Assembly (NCBI GenBank): GCA_020638295.1
Contig: JACKIU010000001.1
Coordinates: 434,001 to 498,000 of the forward strand
Direction: 5' to 3'
Source: Rhodospirillales bacterium
GTDB taxonomy: Bacteria; Pseudomonadota; Alphaproteobacteria; Micavibrionales; Micavibrionaceae
DNA: 64,000 nt
The position numbers and the translations under genes were made by a program. Below, piece after piece: positions 9,058 through 17,975 of this stretch. Below the pieces are notes generated by a model, which ran no database searches, was not told the DNA's origin, and was given only the letters and a program-made list of their open reading frames with translations. Numbering within the stretch: position 1 is the stretch's first letter; each line of letters begins with the position of its first letter.

Positions 9058-10818
9058 CTAGTTGGCCTGACGTCTCAGAAAGGCCGGAATATCAAGGTTT
9101 TCGTCGGTTGCGCCGCCCGGTTTGGACGGTTCGTCAATATTCAAGCTACCTTGGGAAGGTCCTTGATTTTGTCCCATAGGCCTTAGACCGGAACCGGCGG
9201 TCGGCGCCATACGCTGACGCTGCGAGGCCTCATGCCCCCGGCCTCCCATACCTTCGAGATGCTCCTGAACCGTGCCTGAAATGCGCTCGAACAACGAAGG
9301 AGAACGTTTTCTCTGCTCCGGATTCGGTTGTTTCGGCGGATTGAGCTTCAAGCCGGGCGCTGACGCAGCCTGAGTTGCAGTGGAAACCATTTCCTGAGGC
9401 ACATGCTCGCCGTGGAAGCTGGAAATGTATGGAGCAGCGCCGGATGGCGCAATATCAACCGCTTCGGCTGGCTTGGGTGGAATGAACGCGCCTTCATAAC
9501 GCGTGCCGCGCAGGGCCGTGTTTTGCGGCATATCGTCCCTGCCGCCCGGCTCTATGTTTTCTGCAAATTCACGCTGTTCGAACATATCGACAGAAGTTTC
9601 ACGCGGCGCGGGCGCACCTTGCGCAGCGGTAATCTTTTCTGCCGGGGTTGGCGGGGCCTTGATAGCCTGAACGCTCTGCGCCGACATGAAGGTCGGAGGG
9701 CGCTGGGCCGTTATCGGTGCGCCGACCTGGCTTTCCGGCGCGCCTGTATTTGGCATCGCGCGTTCCAGCTTGGTGCGGGCGTTCACGCCGTTATTTATGC
9801 CAGAGCCTTTTGTTTTATCGGTTTTCTGGCCTTCGGCTTCTTTATCGATGCCCGTTGCAACAATGGAAACGCGCATCTTGCCTTCAAGGCTTTCATCAAA
9901 GGTCGCGCCGAAGATGATGTTGGCATCCGGGTCAACTTCATCGCGAATGCGGTTACAGGCCTCGTCAGCCTCAAACAAGGTCATATCATAACCGCCGGTC
10001 ACGTTAATGATGACGCCGTGCGCGCCTTTCATTGAAACATCGTCGAGCAGCGGGTTGTTGATCGCGCTTTCTGCGGCCTCGATGGCACGCTTATCGCCTT
10101 CGGCCTCGCCGGTTCCCATCATGGCCTTGCCCATTTCGAGCATCGCGGTGCGGATATCGGCAAAGTCCAGATTGACCAGACCGGGGCGAACCATCAGGTC
10201 GGTTACGCCGCGCACACCAGCCTGAAGAACAGAGTCGGCCATTTGGAACGCATCGGCGAACGTGGTTTTTTCATTGGCGACCCGGAAGAGATTCTGGTTG
10301 GGAATCACAATCAGCGTATCGACGTAATCCTGAATTTCTTCAATTCCGCTTTCGGCAGATTTCATGCGGTGCGAACCTTCGAAGTGGAACGGCTTGGTCA
10401 CCACGCCGACGGTCAGAATACCGCGTTCGCGGCAAGCCTTGGCGACGACAGGGGCGGCACCGGTTCCAGTTCCACCGCCCATACCGGCGGTGATGAAGGC
10501 CATGTTCGCGCCTTCGAAATATTGCATCACTTCGTCGATTGATTCTTCTGCGGCCGCTTTTCCGACTTCGGGTTTAGAGCCTGCACCGAGGCCGCCGGTG
10601 ACACCAACGCCGAGTTGAACCTTGCGATCGCACAGCGAATTTTCAAGCGCCTGGGCATCGGTGTTGCACACAAGAAATTCGCACCCTTCAAGCCCGGATG
10701 AAATCATATTATTCACCGCGTTCCCGCCTGCGCCGCCCATGCCGGCCACAATAATTCTTGGCGAGAGTTTTTGAACTTCCGTCGGTTGCATTGCGATATT
10801 TATTGCCATGGTGTTCAT
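9058..10818 (-). CDS. ftsZ: Cell division GTPase FtsZ
   Basis: This tubulin homologue forms the division ring. The 586 residues carry the GTP-binding signature GGGTGTG at residues 114-120 and the T7 loop NLDFADIRTAM. The globular core ends near residue 335. A long, Pro/Gln/Ala-rich linker of about 230 residues follows, then the conserved C-terminal peptide LDIPAFLRRQAN that binds FtsA and other partners. Long linkers of this type are typical of alphaproteobacterial FtsZ. A second ATG three codons downstream is an alternative start. The 284-base gap upstream, toward ftsA, holds DnaA-box-like sequences, and a terminator lies downstream, so ftsZ is probably also transcribed on its own. Confidence 0.98.
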   Translation of the reverse strand: MNTMAINIAMQPTEVQKLSPRIIVAGMGGAGGNAVNNMISSGLEGCEFLVCNTDAQALENSLCDRKVQLGVGVTGGLGAGSKPEVGKAAAEESIDEVMQYFEGANMAFITAGMGGGTGTGAAPVVAKACRERGILTVGVVTKPFHFEGSHRMKSAESGIEEIQDYVDTLIVIPNQNLFRVANEKTTFADAFQMADSVLQAGVRGVTDLMVRPGLVNLDFADIRTAMLEMGKAMMGTGEAEGDKRAIEAAESAINNPLLDDVSMKGAHGVIINVTGGYDMTLFEADEACNRIRDEVDPDANIIFGATFDESLEGKMRVSIVATGIDKEAEGQKTDKTKGSGINNGVNARTKLERAMPNTGAPESQVGAPITAQRPPTFMSAQSVQAIKAPPTPAEKITAAQGAPAPRETSVDMFEQREFAENIEPGGRDDMPQNTALRGTRYEGAFIPPKPAEAVDIAPSGAAPYISSFHGEHVPQEMVSTATQAASAPGLKLNPPKQPNPEQRKRSPSLFERISGTVQEHLEGMGGRGHEASQRQRMAPTAGSGLRPMGQNQGPSQGSLNIDEPSKPGGATDENLDIPAFLRRQAN

Positions 10819-10877
10819 CCCCGAGTGTGGTGGTTTTGCGCCGCTGATTGAAAAGCTTTGCGATGTATCGAATAGAG

Positions 10878-10892
10878 TTTAGGTAAGTTTAA
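10878..10892 (-). promoter_or_regulatory. Weak CtrA-like half-matching site upstream of ftsZ
   Basis: The minus strand reads TTAA, 7 bases, TAAA, one mismatch from the CtrA consensus TTAA-N7-TTAA, 60 bases upstream of the ftsZ start. CtrA controls ftsZ in Caulobacter. AT-rich gaps give such matches by chance, so this is only a candidate. Confidence 0.25.
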
Positions 10893-11045
10893 AACGTGCG
10901 CAAAGTTAAAAATGACAAGGATTCACAGGGTTTAACTGTAAAGAACTGCGTTTGAGTCTAACACCGCTTGAGACAAAAATGCAAAAATATGTTCTAAGTG
11001 ACTCATAGAGTTTATTTTTTCAGAACACATCTCTCTATCCCTTGC

Positions 11046-11079
11046 TGTGCACAAGTTACACACAGAATACTGTGGATAA
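11046..11079 (-). promoter_or_regulatory. DnaA-box cluster in the ftsA-ftsZ gap
   Basis: A perfect DnaA box, TTATCCACA, lies on the minus strand at 11071-11079. Two weaker matches are close by: TTACACACA at 11056-11064 (plus strand) and TTGTGCACA at 11046-11054 (minus strand). The three start 10 and 15 bases apart. The rest of the 284-base gap shows no gene. DnaA is known to activate ftsZ in Caulobacter; binding here is inferred. Confidence 0.5.
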
Positions 11080-11102
11080 GTCAGGGTGTTTATTCTCAAA
11101 GT

Positions 11103-12377
11103 CTACCAATTCTCTTTCAGCCAAAATCTCACTCGATCCCATATGCTTCCGGCTTCGGCGGTTTGGGCCATGATTTCGGCGGGCATTTCATCGGCGCGTT
11201 CGGAGATATAGGTGAGCAGCCCGGCGGTGGTGGCAAAGGCCGGACCGCTGACCGCATCGGGCAGACCGGTCAGGCGAATGGGTTTGCCGAGGCGCACCTG
11301 TTTATCCAGCACATGCGCGGCGAGATCTTTGAGACCTTGAATCTGGCTGGAACCACCGGTGAGAACAACGCGCCGCCCAATGGCACCGTCCAGACCGCTG
11401 TCATTCAGTTTGGCGCGAACCAGTTCAAAGATTTCCTCAATGCGCGGCTGCATGATCCCGACCAGCAAAGAGCGCGGAACATGGTTGGGCTCGTGACGGT
11501 CGTCCTCGCCCAGACACGGCACGTCGATCAGTTCGGTTTCATCCATGTTTGAGGCCATGGCGCTGCCGTAAAGGGCTTTGAGACGCTCCGCATCATGAAG
11601 GGATGTGGTCAGGCCTTTGGCGATATCGTTAGTAATGTGAATACCGCCGATCGGCACGGCATCGGCGTAAATCATCCGCCCGGCATTAAAGACGGCAAAT
11701 GAGGTCACGCCGCCGCCGATATCGATGACCGTGCAACCCAGATCCATTTCATCTTCAACAAGGCAGGCCAGCCCGGCAGCGTAGGCCGACACGCAAAGCG
11801 CGGTGATATCAAGATGCGAGCGTTCAATGGCGCTGGCCATATTTTGCAGCGGGCCCATGTCGCCGGTCACCATATGGATATCGACACTCATATGCTGGCC
11901 GACCATGCCGCGCGGATCGCGGATGCCGTCATTGCCGTCGATGCGAAAATCCATCGGAATGGTGTGGATGAGCTCATATTCATCGCTGAGCACTTGCTCC
12001 TGCGCCTTGGCCAGAGCCCGACGCACATCGTTTTCAGTGATTTCGTGTCCGGCGACTTGTACGTCCGAGGTATAGGCGTGGCTGACGGCCTGCACACCGG
12101 GCAGATTGACCACGACCTCGCGCAGGGGATAGCCTTTCATGATATCGGCGGCCATGTTTTCCGCAGCGTGCACCGCCCCGCGAATAACATTTTCCGCGGC
12201 GTCCAGATCGACGATCGCGCCGTTTTTAATGCCTTTGGACGCATGATGGCCGACGCCGAGAACGTCAAACGTGCCTTCATCGTCGATCACCCGGCCGATA
12301 AAACAAGCGATCTTGGATGAACCGATATCCAATGCGGCCAAAAGCGTGCCTTTGGGTTTATGTTTATGCTTTGTCAC
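11103..12377 (-). CDS. ftsA: Cell division protein FtsA
   Basis: This actin-like ATPase tethers FtsZ to the membrane. The 424 residues show the phosphate-1 motif (AALDIGSSKIACFIG) near the N-terminus, the phosphate-2 region (CTVIDIGGGVTSFAVF) around residue 210, and an adenosine motif (VVLTGGSSQIQGL) near residue 340. The tail ends with the aromatic/basic segment IWDRVRFWLKENW, a likely membrane-binding amphipathic helix. The start is GTG, formed in the TAGTG overlap with the ftsQ stop, so translation is coupled to ftsQ. Confidence 0.97.
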   Translation of the reverse strand: MTKHKHKPKGTLLAALDIGSSKIACFIGRVIDDEGTFDVLGVGHHASKGIKNGAIVDLDAAENVIRGAVHAAENMAADIMKGYPLREVVVNLPGVQAVSHAYTSDVQVAGHEITENDVRRALAKAQEQVLSDEYELIHTIPMDFRIDGNDGIRDPRGMVGQHMSVDIHMVTGDMGPLQNMASAIERSHLDITALCVSAYAAGLACLVEDEMDLGCTVIDIGGGVTSFAVFNAGRMIYADAVPIGGIHITNDIAKGLTTSLHDAERLKALYGSAMASNMDETELIDVPCLGEDDRHEPNHVPRSLLVGIMQPRIEEIFELVRAKLNDSGLDGAIGRRVVLTGGSSQIQGLKDLAAHVLDKQVRLGKPIRLTGLPDAVSGPAFATTAGLLTYISERADEMPAEIMAQTAEAGSIWDRVRFWLKENW

Positions 12378-13261
12378 TAAATATTATTCCCTGCCTTACT
12401 TCTGGTGGCCGCTTCGATTTTGAGATCCGTTTTATATTCCTGCACGGCCCCCGGTTTGGTGCGGATTGTAATACGATCGGGTTCGCGCATATCGATGCTG
12501 AGAAGGTCTTTGTCGAGCAAACCGTCATAGCCTTGCGCTTCCGCCAGACGCCGCAAGGCCAGCGAAGCATCGCGTTCGGGCAATTTAATTTCCATACCGT
12601 TTTTCAGTTTTAAATCCCAACGCCGCTCGCCGATCCATTTGGCGGTTTCAACACGGGGGTAAATTTTTTCTTCGGCCTTTAGATTTCCAATCAACTCGGG
12701 AGCCGCCGCCGGAGCTCCCCGCCCCATGACCAGCACCAGATCGGCAAAACGCTGCAAGTCCGATGTGGCGATGATCTTACCTTTGCTATCAAGCAGTTTG
12801 AGGTGTTTATCACTTTGCCACAAGGCCAAAGGCTGGCGTTCTTCGAGGCCGATATAAATGGTGCCGGGCCAGCGGCGCTCAACCTGAGCCTTGTTCACCC
12901 AACTGATCTGGCTTATTAACTCCTGCGCCTGACGCGGGTTAAACGCAAAGAGCGGATCGCCTTTCCGGATATTGACGATGGCGAGCAGTACGTGCGGATC
13001 TGTATATTCGCGACCCTCGACCAGAATGTCGGTCACGGCGAAGCCCATGTCGGCGCTGGCGATGAGGATTTTATCGCGCGTCCAGTCCCCGGCGCGGCCC
13101 AGAGCGCCGCTGAGATACAGCCACGAGCCAACCCACGCAACCCCGACGCAGATCGCCAGCCCCAAACCAAAGCGGCGCAACCACGGCAGCACAACCGCCA
13201 GAACGCCTTTACGGCGTTTGTTAAAGCTGCTTTGCCGGGTTCCGCGTTTCTTGGCCGCCAT
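12377..13261 (-). CDS. ftsQ: Cell division protein FtsQ
   Basis: FtsQ is a single-pass inner-membrane protein of the divisome. The 294 residues begin with a basic cytoplasmic segment, then one membrane helix (about residues 28-52, LAICVGVAWVGSWLYLSGAL). A POTRA domain follows (VTDILVEGREYTDPHVLLAIV), and then the FtsQ domain ending near residue 255. The C-terminal tail is basic. It overlaps ddl by one base (TAATG) and ftsA by one base (TAGTG), the tight packing usual for ddl-ftsQ-ftsA. Confidence 0.95.
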   Translation of the reverse strand: MAAKKRGTRQSSFNKRRKGVLAVVLPWLRRFGLGLAICVGVAWVGSWLYLSGALGRAGDWTRDKILIASADMGFAVTDILVEGREYTDPHVLLAIVNIRKGDPLFAFNPRQAQELISQISWVNKAQVERRWPGTIYIGLEERQPLALWQSDKHLKLLDSKGKIIATSDLQRFADLVLVMGRGAPAAAPELIGNLKAEEKIYPRVETAKWIGERRWDLKLKNGMEIKLPERDASLALRRLAEAQGYDGLLDKDLLSIDMREPDRITIRTKPGAVQEYKTDLKIEAATRSKAGNNI

Positions 13262-14511
13262 TATCCGGCCCTCTTGAGCAAGCGCGCATCGACCGGCACG
13301 GGGTCCTTGTGGAGTTTGCGTTTTTTGTTTTCCTTGAGCGCCTCTTCAATTAACGCGCTGAGCAAATCCGTGAAGAGCACAGGATTATCAGGCGCGGCCT
13401 CCCAGAGGAAATAGCCGATAGAGCCGGGCCAGGGATTAACCTCGTTCAACCACAGTTCTCCGGTTTTTTGATTGCCGATAAAGTCAATGCGCGGCGCGCC
13501 GGTGCCTTCGACGGCCCTGAACATCGCCATCGCCCAGTCTTTGATATTTTGCGCCTGCCCGGCCTTAAGATCGGGATTCAGTTCTCGGGTTAAAGACAGC
13601 ATGCCCTGACTGATGGCGCCGGGGATTTTCGCGCCCCCCTCATCATTAGCGCCACCGCCAAGTTTCTGGCCGGTCTTACTATCTTTTCCAGAGAGGTATT
13701 TCTGTTTGAAATCAAGCAGTTCTTCCGTCGCTTTGGGACGTTCGATCGCCGAGCAGCGTACCGTGCCGTCAAAGGCTTTGGACACGGCGACATTATATTC
13801 GACCAGATTTTCAACGAACGGCTCGATAATCGCCGCATCGTCATATTCGAAAATGCCCGGCAGACTGGCGCGCAATTCCTCGATATTCTTCGCCTTGGCC
13901 ACGCCGATCGAACTGCCGAGATGTGAGGGTTTGACGATGCAGGGGAATTTGACTTCACCCATTATGCCTTTTAGTGCGCCTTCTTCGATCATGTAGCCGC
14001 TGTCAGGGCGATAAATCATCGCATAAGGCAGCATCGGAATCCCCGCGCCTTGCAGGACTTTTTTGGTTACACCTTTGTCCATCAGCACGGATGAGGCCAG
14101 CGTGCGCATCCCGGCATAGGGCACACCGGCAAGCTCGAAAAGCCCCTGAATATTTCCATCCTCGCCAAACAGGCCGTGGAAGCTGGGAATCGCGACATCA
14201 AATTCGAGAGGTTTAGCCCCACCGAACAGACCGGTTTTGAGCGGCACGAGTCTGGCGCGGGCGGCAGGTTTCAGGTCGAGCGTGACGGCCTGCACCTCTT
14301 TGCGAGCCTGCGGGCTGAGCATATAATTGGCGCGATCTTTCAATAAATCACCGACCAGCCATTCGCCGTCGGTGGTGATATAGACCGGAAAGGCGTCATA
14401 TTTCGCGCCATCGATGGCGCTGAGGATCTGTAACCCTGTCACCACGCTCACATCATGTTCGGGGCTGCGCCCGCCAAAGAATACCGCAATTGTTTTTTTA
14501 TTCTGTGTCAT
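13261..14511 (-). CDS. ddl: D-alanine--D-alanine ligase
   Basis: This ATP-grasp enzyme makes the D-Ala-D-Ala dipeptide used by MurF. The 416 residues are longer than the common 305-370. The N-terminal motif VFFGGRSPEHDVSVVTG, the ATP-binding loop KPSHLGSSIGVA and the C-terminal magnesium site (RIDFIGN ... LNEVNPWPGSIGY) are intact. Extra length comes partly from a Gly/Lys-rich insertion around residues 280-305 (SGKDSKTGQKLGGGANDEGG), next to the substrate loop, where other Ddl proteins are shorter. It begins the ddl-ftsQ-ftsA run and diverges from the hydrolase/MurF-type pair. The 82-base gap must hold both promoters. Confidence 0.95.
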   Translation of the reverse strand: MTQNKKTIAVFFGGRSPEHDVSVVTGLQILSAIDGAKYDAFPVYITTDGEWLVGDLLKDRANYMLSPQARKEVQAVTLDLKPAARARLVPLKTGLFGGAKPLEFDVAIPSFHGLFGEDGNIQGLFELAGVPYAGMRTLASSVLMDKGVTKKVLQGAGIPMLPYAMIYRPDSGYMIEEGALKGIMGEVKFPCIVKPSHLGSSIGVAKAKNIEELRASLPGIFEYDDAAIIEPFVENLVEYNVAVSKAFDGTVRCSAIERPKATEELLDFKQKYLSGKDSKTGQKLGGGANDEGGAKIPGAISQGMLSLTRELNPDLKAGQAQNIKDWAMAMFRAVEGTGAPRIDFIGNQKTGELWLNEVNPWPGSIGYFLWEAAPDNPVLFTDLLSALIEEALKENKKRKLHKDPVPVDARLLKRAG

Positions 14512-14593
14512 AAGAGCTTACGGGTTGGTTTTAGGGTGAAAGCTTGATAAGACATCAAGTCTGAGGATTTCATTTTAATCATATAAACTCCGC

Positions 14594-15346
14594 ATGTCAC
14601 AAGATATTTACTTTGAAACGATTGGACAAGACGGACCGGCTGTGTTCTGGGGGCATGGCTGGGGGCAAAATTTGCACGCCTTTATGCCGCTGGCAGAATC
14701 ACTTGCCGCTATGGGGCGGCATTGGCTGGTTGATTTTCCGGGTTTTGGAAAAAGCCCTGCGCCTGAAAGCGTATGGAGCACGGAAGATTACGCTGATGCG
14801 GTGGCGGCTCTAATCCGCGCGCAAACTGACAGGCCGGTCCTGTGGATCGGTCATTCTTTTGGCTGCCGAGTCGGTTTGCAATTGGCGGCGCGCCATCCTG
14901 AGTTGATCGCCGGGTTGGTGCTGGTCGCCGGGGCGGGCCTGCCGCGCAAGCGTCCTTTGTGGCATAAGCTTTATTACGGCGCGCGGGTGAAGCTGTTTAA
15001 ATTCTTAAAAAAACTTGTTCCTTTGGGGCTTTCGCAAGAATGGCTATATAGAAAGTTCGGCAGTGCGGATTACCGCAATGCCGGGCCGTTGCGCGAAATT
15101 CTGGTCAAGGTGGTGAATGAGGATCTCAGCGCTGTGGCCGCGCAGATCAAGTGCCCGACTTTGCTAATCTACGGTTCGAAAGATCGTGAGACACCGCCGG
15201 AGATTGGGGAAAGACTGTCGCGGATAATTCCCGGGTCCGAACTCATTTTGATGGACGGTTTTGATCATTACAGTATCCTATCCGAGGCGCGGCACAGGGT
15301 CGTGCACCGAATCCACAGTTTCATCAAGGAGACTTTCAAACCATGA
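14594..15346 (+). CDS. Alpha/beta hydrolase of the MurF-type operon
   Basis: The 250-residue protein has the alpha/beta-hydrolase pattern: HGWGQN oxyanion region, nucleophile elbow GHSFGCR (Ser near residue 92), an acidic residue in the YGSKDRETP segment, and a late His in FDHYSIL. There is no signal peptide. It overlaps the next gene by ATGA, so the two are translationally coupled. They form a plus-strand pair inside the otherwise minus-strand dcw cluster. Coupling to a cell wall ligase hints at a role in envelope metabolism, but the substrate cannot be read from sequence. Similarity is to the BioH/MhpC-like general group. Confidence 0.85.
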   Translation: MSQDIYFETIGQDGPAVFWGHGWGQNLHAFMPLAESLAAMGRHWLVDFPGFGKSPAPESVWSTEDYADAVAALIRAQTDRPVLWIGHSFGCRVGLQLAARHPELIAGLVLVAGAGLPRKRPLWHKLYYGARVKLFKFLKKLVPLGLSQEWLYRKFGSADYRNAGPLREILVKVVNEDLSAVAAQIKCPTLLIYGSKDRETPPEIGERLSRIIPGSELILMDGFDHYSILSEARHRVVHRIHSFIKETFKP

Positions 15347-16974
15347 TGATTGAGCTGGCCACAACGGTTTTACTCTTTCTCAGTTTCATCGCCTTTGCCG
15401 GTAAACGCGGGCTGACCTATATGCATGTTTACCAGCAGGAAGAGTATGACTCCCCGCGCCTGCTCAACTGGATTTGGAAGAACAAAGCCTTTGACAAGCG
15501 CCTGAGCCTGATGGTTGCGATTTCTTCGGGACTGATCTTTTTTATTCCGCCGCTGTTTGTGAATTTCCTGATCTTTACCGCGATGGCTTTTGCGACTTAC
15601 CGGGAAAAAGACCCGCGCAAGGATTCCAAAAAGAAACTGGTCGCAACGGCGCGGGCCAAGCGGATTTTCTTTCCGGCTTATTTTTTGAGTGTGCTGGCCG
15701 CGAGCTGGTGCTTCTTGCCCATCATGCCGATGCCATGGGTCTGGATACTCAACATCCACCTTATTCCGTTCACGATCCTGTTTGTGAATATGCTGCTCGC
15801 GCCGTTTGAAGACGTGAACCAGAAAAAATTCTGGAGCGAAGCGCATAATAAAGTGCTGGATTATCAGCCCACCGTCATCGGAATTACCGGCTCTTACGGC
15901 AAGACTTCGGTCAAACATATTTTGGGCCATATCCTAAAAAGCCAAGCGCCGACGCTGGTCACGCCGGGCAGCGTGAACACGCCGATGGGCATTTCACGGA
16001 TTATTCGCGAACAACTGGAGCCGGAGCATAAATATCTGATCGTCGAAATGGGGGCTTACGGCCGGGGATCGATTGAACGGCTATGCAAGCTGACCCCGCC
16101 GGATTTCGGGATTATTACAGCGGTCGGCCATGCGCATTATGAACGGTTTAAGTCTCTGGAAACCGTTGCGGAAACGAAATACGAGCTGGCCGAAGCTGTT
16201 GTCGCGCGCGGCGGGAAAGTGGTTGTGCATGACCGCACGCTGCGGTTCGATTACACACGCGCGATGAAAGCGCAAAACCAGAACCAATTCATTGTTTGCG
16301 GCGAAGCCCCGGATGTCGATAAAGCAAAACAGATCGACAAATCCTATTTGCAAAAAGGCGATCTGGAGATTCATAAAATTATTCAGGGCGGTAAAGGGCT
16401 TGAAGTGCGTTTTACGTGGAAGAACGTCACTTACAATGTCGAAGCGCCGCTGTTCGGCATCCATCACGGCCACAATCTTGCGATGGCCTTTGTGGCGGCG
16501 TTCGAGCTTGGCGTTTCGTCGAAAGATATTCAGGCCGCCTTGCCGAGTTTACCGCAAATCGAGCACCGATTAGAGGTGCGTAAACAATCGGGCGGTTTGA
16601 CGATTATCGATGATGCGTATAATTCCAATCCGCTTGGGTTTCAGGCCGCGCTGGGATTGTTGTCGCAAATCGGCACAGGGCGCAAAATTCTGATTACGCC
16701 GGGCATGGTTGAGCTGGGCAAAATTCACGATGAAGCGCATAAAAGCATCGGCGCCTATGCCGGGCAGGTGTGCGATGTGGCGATTGTCGTTAAGGGCAAG
16801 CGCATTCCCACCTTTATCAGCGCGTTTAAAGAAACCGGAGCCAGCAAGCAACTGCATGAGGTTGAGAGTTTTGACGAGGCGCAAAAATGGATCGCGCAGA
16901 ACAAACAGGACGGCGATATCGTGCTGATTGAAAACGACTTGCCGGATATTTACGAGCGCGTGCCGAAGATTTAG
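15343..16974 (+). CDS. murF: Membrane-anchored MurF-type UDP-MurNAc-pentapeptide ligase
   Basis: The protein has 543 residues. Residues 1-160 hold about four to five hydrophobic segments (roughly 4-20, 55-86, 108-128, 132-154) instead of the usual soluble MurF N-terminal domain. A Mur ligase core follows: P-loop GITGSYGKTS at 180-189, the VEMGAYGRG and TAVGHAHYERFKS motifs of the central domain, and IIDDAYNSNP at 421-430, which is the MurF hallmark opening the C-terminal domain. MurF adds D-Ala-D-Ala to the UDP-muramyl tripeptide. Because the normal murF position holds only a C-terminal-like remnant, this gene is the likely working MurF (inference). It could instead be an amide ligase of another pathway. 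It is coupled to the upstream hydrolase by ATGA and followed by a palindromic repeat and an IS. Confidence 0.7.
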   Translation: MMIELATTVLLFLSFIAFAGKRGLTYMHVYQQEEYDSPRLLNWIWKNKAFDKRLSLMVAISSGLIFFIPPLFVNFLIFTAMAFATYREKDPRKDSKKKLVATARAKRIFFPAYFLSVLAASWCFLPIMPMPWVWILNIHLIPFTILFVNMLLAPFEDVNQKKFWSEAHNKVLDYQPTVIGITGSYGKTSVKHILGHILKSQAPTLVTPGSVNTPMGISRIIREQLEPEHKYLIVEMGAYGRGSIERLCKLTPPDFGIITAVGHAHYERFKSLETVAETKYELAEAVVARGGKVVVHDRTLRFDYTRAMKAQNQNQFIVCGEAPDVDKAKQIDKSYLQKGDLEIHKIIQGGKGLEVRFTWKNVTYNVEAPLFGIHHGHNLAMAFVAAFELGVSSKDIQAALPSLPQIEHRLEVRKQSGGLTIIDDAYNSNPLGFQAALGLLSQIGTGRKILITPGMVELGKIHDEAHKSIGAYAGQVCDVAIVVKGKRIPTFISAFKETGASKQLHEVESFDEAQKWIAQNKQDGDIVLIENDLPDIYERVPKI

Positions 16975-17006
16975 TGTTTTGTACTCTGGCAGAGGCTCTC
17001 CCGCTT

Positions 17007-17065
17007 GAAACCCCGGATTAAATCCGGGGACCATATGGGCCCCGTGTCGGCGCACGGGGTTCCGC
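17007..17065. repeat. Palindromic repeat family D copy 1
   Basis: Two hairpins lie side by side: ACCCCGGATTAAATCCGGGG, then GGCCCCGTG with CACGGGGTTCC. A related double hairpin is at 38975-39049. It lies 33 bases after the MurF-type gene and could also act as a transcript end. Confidence 0.75.
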
Positions 17066-17098
17066 TTTTTAGCTGCATGTGACACGCAAAATTTTCTA

Positions 17099-17125
17099 TA
17101 GTAATTTAAAATAATATTTACACAT
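17099..17125 (+). repeat. IS630 left inverted repeat
   Basis: It starts TAGTAATTTAAAATAA and matches the complement of 17961-17987 at 23 of 27 positions. The TA duplication precedes it. Confidence 0.85.
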
Positions 17126-17138
17126 GTTATATTTTGGT

Positions 17139-17975
17139 ATGACATGTTCGATTGATATACGAGAGCGGGTCGTGGATTTTGTTCTCTCGGGCGGCAGCAA
17201 AGCGGAAGCGGCGCGCCGTTATAACGTATCGCGCAAGAGTGTTTATAACTGGTTGTTGCGCGGTGACCTTTCTCCTAAGAAACATGGTTTGCGGCGTCGC
17301 AAATTGGACAAGGAAGAGCTTCGCCGTCATGTGCGGCAACATCCGGATATGCTATTACGCGAACGCGCTGAGATTTTTGGCATCAGCGTTCCCGGCCTGT
17401 CGATAGCGCTTAAGACGATGAAAATCGTTAAAAAAACAACGACGATATTTGGAACGAAACAATATGAAAAGAGCGGCATATCTGTGCCGCCTGCGCAAAC
17501 TGCTCTGCGCGTATGGCTCCGACAACATTATTTACTTTGATGAGAGCGGGTTTGAGGAGGATGTTCGGCGCGATGCAGGCTGGGCAGAGCGCGGGATAAA
17601 ATTTACGGCGATGTGCGGGGCGGGAAGAATACGCGCACGAATCTCATCATGGCGCAACGGCGAAAAAGCAAACAATGGCTTGCGCCGATCTTGTTCGAAG
17701 GTTCGTGCGAAGGCACAACCGTCTTGTGGTGGATCAGGGAGCATTTGTTGAGAACCCTGACAAAGCCCAGTGTCATCGTCATGGACAACGCGCCCTTTCA
17801 CCCCAAAGCAAAAATCAAAGCCATGCTCGAAGAAAAAGGGCACAAACTCTTATGCCTCCCCAAATATTCTCCCGACCTCAACCCCATCGAAAATACATTC
17901 GGAGCCATCAAAACAAACTGGAAAAATGCCGAGCAAAAAACAACCCTTGATGCTCTTGTTACGTGTAAATGTTAA
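17139..17975 (+). pseudogene. IS630-type transposase, frameshifted
   Basis: The N-terminal part (frame of 17139) is a helix-turn-helix domain (SGGSKAEAARRYNVSRKSVYNW). After an A7 run (17430-17436) the homology moves to the +1 frame (KKQRRYLERNN... then NIIYFDESGFEEDVRRDAGWAERG, with the first catalytic Asp). It returns to the original frame near 17600 (KIYGDVRGGKNTRTNLI, then VIVMDNAPFHPK with the second Asp and SPDLNPIENTFGAIK with the final Glu). The DDE residues survive across three segments. The first shift could be programmed; the second, at an AAAA run, looks like a one-base loss. The start at 17139 is preferred because the earlier ATG at 17124 falls in the inverted repeat. Probably inactive, unless the shifts are sequencing errors. 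Confidence 0.85.

Noticed and set aside
8266..9186. A 306-codon plus-strand frame opposite lpxC and the ftsZ end
   Set aside because: It runs through a terminator and promoter region and over conserved LpxC motifs; antisense shadow.
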